Positions 34,494 through 44,255 of a stretch of 64,000 bases of DNA are shown piece after piece. The translations under genes and the position numbers were made by a program. The notes under the pieces were generated by a model. The model was not told the origin of the DNA and made no database searches. It saw nothing but the letters and a program-made list of their open reading frames with translations. Every line of letters starts with the position of its first letter. The first letter of the stretch is position 1. The stretch lies in assembly GCA_024516155.1 (NCBI GenBank), contig JAJJXM010000011.1, positions 310,001-374,000 of the forward strand, given 5' to 3'. This DNA comes from Pyronema omphalodes. Lineage: Eukaryota; Ascomycota; Pezizomycetes; Pezizales; Pyronemataceae.

Positions 34494-35218
34494 CACTTGT
34501 AAATCGACAGATTGAGTTGTCTGGTAGACCTAACTCGGCGAACACGGACCAAGCGAAAGCTAGCGAGCCCGGGCACCTCAAATGTAGCATCACTATTCCA
34601 AAGCTATGTTCATCAACAACCCTAAACTGGTCTATTCTTCGATAAATTCCTCACTCGATTCCTCACTCGTGTTGATCAGAATATTGGTAGGCTCCTTGCC
34701 TCGAAGCGTGCTGCCAAGGCTCGACCTCATTGTTATCCATACAATGTCAAAAGGTGCACGGTTCGATACAGTCAAAAATGGCCAACGAAGTGTCTGTACA
34801 TATACAACTCAAAAGGTACCTTTACTCTAGTAGTCGACGTCTGCATGGATAAATTCCATTTCACTCAAGTGTGCTTGTCAATGACCTGCATTGCTCATCC
34901 ACTCCACTCCACCCATCACCCCTCCTTTACTCGACTCTTGAATTTCACTCCAGCTCACCACATCCGGGCTTTGCCTCACAAACCTTATCTCCATGCTTTT
35001 GCGATACGAGATATATATACAACTACTCTAGCAAACTCTTCGCCTCCGGGAGCTTTTACGCTACATCTAGCACCTCTTTAGCTTATCATTCCTAGCGTTG
35101 CCTTCTCACGTCTGCCGTCTGTTATTCCGCAACCCATCGACGCGTCCTCACATCACTCTCGCTCCTCACCAGATTTCGAGTTCATCCCAAATACTTACGT
35201 TCTACACAATCGAATATC

Positions 35219-35623
35219 ATGGCGACATCAAACCCTTTCCTCGATTCCTACCCGGAGTCGTTGTACGAAGAACCGTTACTTTCAACACACCCTAGTAACC
35301 CTAATCCACCACAATATCGGCGTTCCACCAAGCCCGCGATTCCTCTCAAACCGGCACTGTCGTACTCTCTATCGATTCTACAATCGTCTGCAACATCGAC
35401 TACAGTGGGAACCTACTCGGATGAGTATCCGGGAGAGAAGAAGAAGAAGAAGAGTAAGACGGCGATTCTCCGGATTATCGCAAAGACGGTGGTGCACCCT
35501 AGGAAGACCAGGAGGATGAGGAAGGCACAGAAGGCAGCGGAGAAGGCAGCAGAAGAGGCTGAAAGAATCAGGAACATTGAGGAGTTCCTGGAAAGTGGGA
35601 GGAGGGGACCTTGGGATGGCTAA
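35219..35623 (+). CDS. Small basic protein of unknown function
   Basis: A single exon of 134 aa with a good start context (ATCATGGCG) after a long pyrimidine-rich leader. The N-terminal half is Pro/Ser-rich (NPFLDSYPESLYEEPLL). The C-terminal half is highly charged: EKKKKKSKTAILRIIAKT, HPRKTRRMRKAQKAAEKAAE, then EAERIRNIEEFLESG. That is a probable amphipathic or coiled helix with a basic, possibly nuclear or membrane-binding, patch. No family recognised. The frame and composition look genic, and the antisense frame is its shadow. Confidence 0.55.
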   Translation: MATSNPFLDSYPESLYEEPLLSTHPSNPNPPQYRRSTKPAIPLKPALSYSLSILQSSATSTTVGTYSDEYPGEKKKKKSKTAILRIIAKTVVHPRKTRRMRKAQKAAEKAAEEAERIRNIEEFLESGRRGPWDG

Positions 35624-36635
35624 GAATAGAACCTGAACGATTAACGAGGGATTTTTGCGGGGGAAGGCGCATTCACGGCATTTACGGAATTTTTTGCTTG
35701 CTTGACACGGTCGTTTCGGCGTTTGGTATTGTTTTGGTTTGGGTAGTAGGCTGTCTATTTTGGAATTTCTCACGGCTTGCGGTGGAGAGCGCTATGTGGA
35801 CGTCAAATGCGACATGATGTTCGGAGGTATTGAAGGAGGAATCAGCTAGTCAGTCGTTATTGTCTAATATCTGGTATCTTGTAAATCAATTTTTGATTTC
35901 CTGATTGCTATTTAATTATGTTTCTTTTATCTTATGTTGCTTGTAAGAATTAGGATCTTTAAAGCATCATGTTTGAATATAGAACGGAGAAAACGTTGTG
36001 CCGGCCGTGTGCTAAGATTCACTAGAAAAGACTTAGCGGGTGTTTCTGCAGGCTGCCGCTTTCGGCCGGCACGGAACTCCCCTCCCTAGTTAAGTTAGCT
36101 AGCGGCCGTCGCTAATGACAGCGGTGCCAACCCGTGCAAACAGACAGGTAAAATCATGACGTAAACTCTTCGACCTTTGTTCATGACTCCAGGCTAAATC
36201 TCAGCCTTACGACGGAAGTTCTTGGTTTCTACTCCATTTTTCTACAAATGCGATTTGATTGTTCAGATGGTTATGGTGCACCATACACCGGGCCTAGTAC
36301 GTATTCATTAGACTCATCGATTTGGCCGAGTGACAAGCCGAAATACCTATGTTAGTCATAATTTTGCTATATTCGTTTCTTGTCTCACGCACGGAGTCAA
36401 ACAAAAAAAAAGTATTTGGATGTGTATGAATTTTAATTCTGTGTTCTGCTAATAATTGATTACGCGTGCAACGAATGAACATTGTTCAACGCCCGGCATG
36501 TTGCAGGCCAAGTCGAGAGGAGACTTATATCATGACATTCACATCCCATTCAGACCTCTATTTGGTAAGATTTGCACCTCTAGTGCATCTTTGTGGCACA
36601 CTAGTTCTAAAAGTACATAAATTGAAGTATAAACA
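35624..36635. other. Intergenic region between two convergent genes
   Basis: About 1 kb of 3' flanking sequence. It includes the nested inverted repeat at 35998-36072. No supportable gene. Confidence 0.5.
35998..36072. repeat. Nested inverted repeat
   Basis: Outer arms GTGCCGGCCG (35998-36007) and CGGCCGGCAC (36063-36072) are perfectly complementary. Inside them GCTAAG and CTTAGC pair as well. The segment could fold into a stem with a side loop, or be a trace of a small element. Confidence 0.6.
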
Positions 36636-38246
36636 TCATAGCATTCCTCCCACCATCTGAAGAACTTCCTCCACAACTCCCCATCCGTCACTACCAGTCT
36701 TGTTACCAGAAACCCGCCAGTTACCAACTGCAACCCTAATAGCCGGTATTCCCTCCCATACTGTCGCTGAAACATACATCTTTCCGGTATCATTTATTCG
36801 CTCTCTTAACAAGTGGTTCTGGAATTCATCTTTGGCACGGAATAATACGACCATGAAAACACTGTTAACCGCCTCTTCCTCTGTTCCATCTTCTATAATA
36901 GGCAGAAGTTCATACGCTGGATGTCGATATATTACTCTGGCAATTTCCCGGGCATGGAGAATTAACCGGCGGACTAACTGCTTGTAACCGGACGCTCCAT
37001 ATGCGGACAATGTAGCATACACAGGAAGCGCTCTGAACCGCCGAGAATTTTCGAGGTGTATATTTAATGGACTTGGAATATTGGAGGTTGAGGGAGGTGC
37101 TGCAAGATATGGTGCTGCGTTCATCATATTTTGCTGTAAAATTTCGGGACTACGGCAGAAGAAAAATCCCGAGTCATAGGGCTATGTTCGTCAGCAATCA
37201 GACCTGGGCTATACGGAAGTATTAACACTCACAACGTTGAGGAGTTTATGACCGTCACCTGTCACTGAATCGGCATATTCGAGTTGGTCTGCCCAGTTTG
37301 CGACGGCAGCCATGTCTCGATCTCCTTTAGAAAACACACGGGCGAAAATTCCAAAAGCTGCATCAACATGGATCCATGCCGATCCATACCTGCTCACCAA
37401 GCTCCGAATATCTCCCAGATTAGAGCAAAAACGACCAGTATTGACCTCTCCATAACCGGCGACGATGATTGAAACAATTCCTCTCTTTGCGCCATCCTCA
37501 AGGGCATCCTCTAATCGGTACATATCGAATTCCCACGGAGCTTCCGGCATCGACATATCCTTGACCATTGCCCGGCCGATTCCTACGACTGCTGCTGCCT
37601 TTGCTATTGAGGAATGTGGTAATGCAGCCAGCACCTGCATTCCCATCACCCTGCTCTGAAGACACGCCTCCAACACACCCATTTCTGCGATAGACGCATC
37701 TCCAAAGCTGTAGCCCGCCAGAACAAGCTTTTCCCTCAGCAGGGATTCTCTTCCACAAGCAAGTCCCAGGATGTTTGACGCGGTTGCGCCGGTGGTGAAG
37801 CAGCGGCCTTTCCATCTATCTCGCGGCATACGGAATAGGTCTAGTAGCATCTCTAGCGCTCGAGCTTCGAGGGTTGTTGCAAGCGTCTCCTCCGGTAAAT
37901 GTACCTGCACATTTTGGTCCATGATGGAGGCTAACATATCCCCGAGTAATGCCGCCGGTGTAACTCCACCGGTTACGAATCCATAGTAATGTGGGGACAG
38001 AGAGCAGTCGTTGAATGCGGGGACGATGTGCTTGATCAGGTGGTGAGTCACTGCTGTTAATCCAACTCCGTCCTGTGGAAGGCTGGTGAGCAGTCTTGAT
38101 TCTGCGATTTCGATTTCTTTGGGCCCGGGAAGGAGAGGTTGGCGGCAGCTGTGGGTTGAGGGGAGGTACATCTCCAGTAGTACTCGTTCCAACTGCGATA
38201 TGACTGTGCGAAACTCGTAGGAGCTTGGTGCGATTGATACGGCCAT
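36636..38246 (-). CDS. PLP-dependent group II amino-acid decarboxylase
   Basis: Two exons: 38246-37233 and 37181-36636, with an intron at 37232-37182 (donor GTGAGT, acceptor CATAG); 519 aa. The family (aromatic-L-amino-acid, tyrosine, glutamate and 2,4-diaminobutyrate decarboxylases) is clear: SPHYYGFVTGGVTPAALLGD, CFTTGATASNILGLACGRE, the cofactor aspartate in WIHVDAAFG (about D295) and the Schiff-base lysine in TGDGHKLLNV, followed by PYDSGFFFC (K334), which is completed exactly by splicing. It would convert an amino acid to an amine and CO2 in the cytosol. The specific substrate cannot be told; the C-terminal catalytic loop region is present but diverged. No biosynthetic neighbours are present, so a stand-alone metabolic role is more likely than a cluster. 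Confidence 0.9.
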
Positions 38247-38821
38247 GGTTGGTAGTCACTATATGAGGTCGAGTCGGTCAGGTGGGGTTGGCTCGGTGAA
38301 GCTGGTAAAGAAAGAAAGAAGGAAGTAAAGCAGAGGGAAATTTTGTGCGTATGTAATACACAATCCTCAAAAAGTGGCGTTGAAGACTGACATCAAGTAA
38401 TAATAGTCGTAAGCTGGAATTCCGATTATGTACGAAAATCAACTTGCTTGTAAGCCCGCGAGTAATGGGACTACTATTGCCGCCGCGGACTGTTGAATCC
38501 ACCTTTTTATAAGAAGCAAAACGCCTACCAGGTGCTTTTGAGTGTGTGATGCTTTGCTGTCATACGCGGACCGCATGTCTAGCCAGATCAAAATTCGATA
38601 AAGAAAGTTTCCAAAGAATCCTGCACGATAGCGGCGTAAATTCGAAAGTCTTGATATTGTTCTTCTCTTGGCGGCGGGGAATAGTTTCCCCTAACCCTGA
38701 TCTTGCAGGTTGCGAGATAATAATATGAGCATCAAAGTCTCCGAAGCTAGAAGCAGTTCATAGCTAGACAGTCAGTACTAAAGCAATTCTACGGGAATGC
38801 GGCATTCAAGGAGGAGAATTA

Positions 38822-39244
38822 ATGGCGACATTAACACGGTATGTCACTCGAGCAAACGGATGTTCGAACAACTGCGTTGACATCATGACACCCTGCCAAG
38901 GTCATCTGGATTACGACGAGACGACAGCGGCTACCATGAAATTCTATCGCGATGTCTGGACGATAGACCCCGCCTCAAACGCCGACGACGAAGATCACCA
39001 TCGGTTTCGACATTTCCTACTCGATCGCTTTCTATCTTGCCTGCCGGCATCAGCCGGTAGTACCGCGTCGGACCAAAATGGTCGAATTAATCAACCGGAA
39101 ATGCAGAAATCAGGCTCTGAACCTGGCACAAAACCACGACGACCGAATAGTCCTCAAGTTGCACCTTGTGCAAGCGAGTATGGCTGTGGCTGTGGCTACT
39201 CCATATCGGTGACCCGGCCACTAATGACAGGGTGCTTGTTGTGA
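38822..39244 (+). CDS. Possible small hypothetical protein
   Basis: A 140-codon frame beginning MATLTRYVTRANGCSNNC with eight cysteines in all, an acidic middle (DPASNADDEDHHRF) and a Cys/Gly tail (YGCGCGYSISVTRP). No signal peptide, no known domain. The start context is poor (T at -3). It could be chance, a remnant or a lineage-specific gene. Confidence 0.25.
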   Translation: MATLTRYVTRANGCSNNCVDIMTPCQGHLDYDETTAATMKFYRDVWTIDPASNADDEDHHRFRHFLLDRFLSCLPASAGSTASDQNGRINQPEMQKSGSEPGTKPRRPNSPQVAPCASEYGCGCGYSISVTRPLMTGCLL

Positions 39245-42200
39245 CATGACTCTAGCGGAGTGCATATTCTCAGACCTATTCCGCAGATATGACTGTTCTT
39301 TGTGCTTTATGATTCGGTTTGTGTATGATTAACTTTTTCGTTGGTGATTGCACTGGTACGTATTGAGTTGATATACAGACACCCCTCTCCACAAGACTAT
39401 ACCGAGACCAGGAATTCATAGTCTTATATACTGGGTATTCTAATGCACAATGGACCCAATACAGAAGAGGGTCAGAGAAGGTCAAAGGAGGCGCCTCACC
39501 TACTGCGAAAATGCTCCAGAAAAGCGCACTAGGCTAAAAGTGCAATGCCTAATCACGCATTAACTCCAATTTGATCACGCCAAACCGCCTTTTTATAAGA
39601 AAACCTATGAGAATAGTCGTGGATCCATATGAATAATTATATAGGCCATCTATTCTTCTTTTCTTTACAAAGTTTTTCAGCGGCCCACTTTCTAGTCTTG
39701 CTGCATTCTGATATACGGTACTCTTGTAGCGAATTTTTTCTGTACGTACATACAGTTCCTATCCTCTGAGTTTTAACCGCTGTGTCTACCAATGATATAT
39801 TGAAATACGTATGTAGTACAGTTGAACTAGTCCGTGATAGCTGATGGACCTCCAGAAAAGCCGAATCGGACAAAGGTGTCTGGGATCGTGACTTCACCTA
39901 ACCGGCGCTGAGAGAAGATAGTAGTAATTCCAAAGTAGTTACTCCGCAATGGCTGGGGTGGCTCATACTAATGCTGATTTTGTTGGAGAAGTGTAATACA
40001 TCTGATCAAGTGCTCAGCTATGCATGAGAAACTACCTGCGAATCGTCGGACTAGCGTTTCTATTTCGTTTCATGTGGAAACAACCGTAATTCATTTTTTG
40101 GAAAGTGCAGATATTTCACCGAGACCAGGCTAGAGTGTGTATCGCTAGGAGTGATGTATACCGGAGGGTCTAGATGTTCATGTGACACTTATCTCACGGA
40201 AGTCTCTTTCTGGTTGTGCGGGTCCACAGGTATCGCTATGGTCTTTCTCGGACATTTATCGAGGGATCTAGGCTCGCAGGCCGTAGGGCTTTCAAGTATC
40301 GGATGTAAGAAATATAACCTCCTTCATCTGAGCAGTTTTAAAAAAAACTCCAGTAGGGTGTCACTATTATCTAGGTCTATTTGTGATATATTCCAGTTGA
40401 AGCGCTGATTCTGGTCAAGCGACCTTACGTTGAAAATATTGTATTTTCTGCTCACTTAAATGAACTCCGTGTCTCTTCAGTAAATCGTCTAAAATATGTA
40501 TAAGTAACCTGATAGTAATAGTCTACTTAAAAAAAAATCGACGAGTTCTGGAGCTCGATAGTAATTTCTCAGATATAAACAATTATCCAAAGTCCACCCG
40601 TCCACTTATGAAGTGGCAAGCAACATAAGTCTTGAGATGGTAAACCACAACACGTAAGCCGAACATAAAGAGATAGGCGAAACCTTCCTGCTGCTATATC
40701 ATAGTAATAACGTTCCTGTATAAAATTCGTTGATTCCAGAAAGTGTGCTACTCGTGCCAAACAAATATATCAAGGTCAAACATAGAACCTATCAATCCGT
40801 AACGAATTTGTTGTAAGCAAGTACCACTAAACATGTCATCTAGTCTTCTGCCTATCAGCCCGTAATAGTTATCTACATAGCAACTTTCCGGTTGGAGAAT
40901 TCTTTGGTAGCCTCTATGACTAATACCCTGGGTTTGATGAACATCTAATATTAGTCATACAGAATTTCTTTAGTTCGTTTGTTGCTCAAGAAAAACGGGT
41001 TAATCCAGCGCAAACAGAAAGGCGAAATTTATTGGATAAATTGAGATCTTTCAAGATGCCTAAAAGATGATAAGATTTACTGCTGGAGTTGGTTATTACC
41101 AATAAATACACATAAAAAACTACTATGTCAAGTTTCTGGAGGCCAACTTCGTTTCATGCACATAGTGAATTCCTTCTACCTCTTCTTCTTCTTCTTCAGT
41201 AGCCTTTAATTTCCACAGCAATATTTATTTCCTAGCATCATCCCAATCAAATTTACAGATTCTGTATCATCTCAAAGCTATGTAGTTTCAAATTCTTCGG
41301 GTAGAGTCTATGCGGCGTCTGTGCTTCATAATATCTAACTCGATTCTGTTTAGTTAGATTTAGCAACGTATTTTCAGTCGCGCGAGACACACGTGAGGTG
41401 TTTAGGACAGGAAAGATGGTCTGTGTGAGGTGAAACATCAAAGAAAGAGCACGAGAGCGCACGTACACTATGTATTTTGGCCGTGGACACTGGGTTAACA
41501 GTGATGTGATGCTGCATTTCTAGATATCTTCAATTGTCTTTATGCTACATACAGCAAATTGGTTATTTTTGAAAAACTTCGGTCCGGCATGATAACCAGC
41601 GATTATTCGGTGTATTTCAAAGTCTCTAAGCTACATGTCGCTGGCTGTCAGAATGTTAGAGGCCAGCTTCGGCCCGTGGCCCCATGAACCATTTCGGAAG
41701 TACTTCTGTAGGGCATATGACAGAATTGCATAATTATATGATTATATAATTACCACCACTCGGTACGTTAATTTAAATACAACATTCGCGGATTATGAAT
41801 CCTACGACCGCCACCAGTGGTGGCACATATTCACATAAAATCACCATGGTCTTCGATGAGGCATACGCATCAAGGCTGGTGCTGTCAAGTTGATTCTTGA
41901 GCGCTATATATAACTCAAAATCTTTGAAGTTAGTTGAGTATGGAAAGATATTTGACAGAAATCACAACGCTCCACAGAGCAACTTTTTGCTATTCCGCAG
42001 AAGTCTCACGGAAAACCATCTATCAAGCCACCCGGAGCTCAATGGGCTACTGAACACGCCACAAACGCCATAGAAGCCATTGGCGTAGACAGCCGTTGAT
42101 GCACGTGCCACTCCCCACGGTAGTGGCTCCGGCTTCGGTAACAGCACCGCAACACGCACCATATCAGCCATTGCCATTCTACTCCAAGAAGCGATGCCGT

Positions 42201-42790
42201 CCAAAATTACAGAGCTCCACGATGTTCACCGTTTGTGGACCCCCTACTAAGCGAGTTCCAGGTTGGATAGATAGCTTGTGGTCTGTGGGGAGATTCTCAA
42301 TATGACCATCGATCAGATCAGATCAGACATGCTAATCGACGCGTAGGTACTCTACATCGCTCATGGTCTGTGGTGATTTCTCGTGATCATTTGCAATCGG
42401 TGGTAGGAGCACACATTTCGTTATGAAGTTATAAATGAGATTACAACTCCACGACGTTCCTTCCAATCCTCGACGTATGGTGTAGCCCATCCGCATTCGC
42501 ATGTTGCGACACGGGCACTCCGCGACTTCCCATCCCAATCCAGGAATAAAGGACCCTTAATTTGCCGGACAGCATAATAGACAGCGTACTACTGCAGGTA
42601 CAACCTACCATGTGCCCCCACCAGCGCATCGAATAATTTTGCCTGGCCTCGGCGCCTCCATGCGCGAAAGCTGGGGATGCCAGATGGGCGCGCTTTCATA
42701 GGTTACTTGTGGATGGAGTAGATACGATGATGTCGATGTGGTTGTCATCAAATAATGAACCGCAAATTGCGGGGCGGAGAAACTGGCAAA

Positions 42791-42792
<2 letters not shown>

Positions 42793-42826
<34 letters not shown>
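42793..42826. repeat. Poly-A tract, 34 bp
   Basis: Uninterrupted A run on the plus strand preceded by AAAAT. Could be a simple repeat or the tail of an old retroposed copy; no flanking duplication was seen. Confidence 0.9.
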
Positions 42827-42827
<1 letters not shown>

Positions 42828-43869
42828 ACAGACTGGACCTGTCAAAGTTTCTGTTCACCGGATTTTCGTCCCATAGCTGTTCGGACTCAGCCTACACTAT
42901 ATTATTCACCTTCCTCCTGACTACTGTAGTGTGCTCCGCGACAGCACGTACAGACCCAAGCTTCCGGATATCCATTCATCAAACTGGCGATTAGTTATCC
43001 AGCACGTGCGCGATATCACATTCGAGCTTATTCAACACAAGTTAATAAGGTCGATAAAATAATTCGACTTTGTCGATCGATGACGCCTTTCAATTTTTTT
43101 GATCGATGCTTTCGTGGTGTCATCAGCCTTACAAAACTTCTATGTTACCTGTGTCATGAGCAAGGAACGGTCGTGGTCGGATTATCGACATCGATCATAA
43201 AGTAAGCTTTTCGCAGTCTCGCGTATATCAGTCCAATTGTACGCGAGATGACTTTTTCGATAAAGATTAACAACTTCCTGGACGGATCTTCGGGATTGAC
43301 GCATTTTATAGTTGGATAGTTAAAGAGTTCTAGAGAGCAGGTGCTAGTAATGCCGACACTAAACTTCAGGCTCCACAATTTTATAGGCTTTTGTGGATTT
43401 AAGAAGGCGCAAACCAAATTCCGTGCATGACAGCAATAATTCCGAAGTCCAAGCCAGAGCCGAGGACTTGTCGTCGGTTTGTTGCAATTTTCCGAAATAT
43501 ACGTTGAGGGGCCAGCAGAAGACATGTTTGAAATATCTAGGCCATTTGCCATTCCGATATTGGATAGTATCTTCATGTCAATTTGTCTTGACAGTCGGTG
43601 CAGAAATTCCAGGAAATCACTAAACTGAATGATTCAGGGGTAACGTCCATCAATAGTCTATTTAGACGCGATAGCGAGCAGCCTGATTGGTGCACACGCA
43701 ACCTCAAATGGAAAAGTGACATTCTCGGCGATGCCCTCTAGACGCCGATGGTCGCGGGGCAACCTGGCCAATCCCACCGGCTCTGCAGGGTGCGATGTTT
43801 CGAATATGCAACACCAGCACTGGCTATGCTACTTTGCTCGTGGACCCATGATGATTGAGTAAGGCATAT

Positions 43870-43966
43870 GGGGGGGGAGAGAGGGGAGGGGGGGGGAGAG
43901 AGGGGAGGGGAATGGGGAAGGGAAGGGAGGGGAGGGGGGTGGGGAAGGGAAGGGAGGGGGGAAGGG
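43870..43966 (+). promoter_or_regulatory. Purine-only, G-run-rich tract upstream of the GPI-protein gene
   Basis: 97 bases with only two pyrimidines (T at 43913 and 43940) and many runs of three to nine G separated by A. It lies about 290 bp before the ATG at 44256. Such tracts can form G-quadruplexes or triplex (H-DNA) and exclude nucleosomes. A promoter role is inferred from position only. Confidence 0.5.
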
Positions 43967-44255
43967 TTCAAGTGAGCCAAGCTGGTAGGTGTAGAAAACC
44001 CACGATATATCCCATACACTCCTCCCCCCTTCTTTTGAGATTTCTTCTTCATACCAGTCGGTTTCGCTACTCGAGTTCATCAACTCTTCGCATTCTTTGC
44101 AGCCTTTCGTTCAACGCAGCACCCTTCTGCAACACACTCATTTTTTGGATTGATTATTTTTGCTTTACGACTGAGTCGCCAATCCTATTCGCTTCATTTA
44201 TATCACCTATTATCGAAAATCATCCAAATAATTCTCTAAAATCAACAACATCAAA

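Larger units (their letters stand above)
32913..35218. other. Gene-poor intergenic region
   Basis: About 2.3 kb. It contains a pair of identical 31-bp direct repeats (33505-33535 and 34463-34493), a short telomere-like motif at 34086-34100 and, before the gene at 35219, a pyrimidine-rich leader with a TATATATA stretch near 35011. Short frames such as 33161-33421 and 34328-34645 have no coding character. Confidence 0.45.
38247..44255. other. Six-kilobase gene-poor region
   Basis: AT-rich, with many short broken frames on both strands and no recognisable domain, as expected for decayed or repeat-derived sequence. It contains a weak single-exon candidate at 38822-39244, a 34-A tract at 42793-42826 and the purine tract at 43870-43966. 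A 140-codon minus-strand frame at 43154-43576 has protein-like composition but no start context or match I can name. Confidence 0.45.

Noticed and set aside
35378..35773. 131-codon minus-strand frame
   Set aside because: Antisense shadow of the small basic-protein gene, Leu/Pro-rich because of the lysine codons opposite.
43154..43576. 140-codon minus-strand frame with protein-like composition
   Set aside because: No clear start, no introns that extend it and no family I can name; mentioned only as possible decayed sequence.
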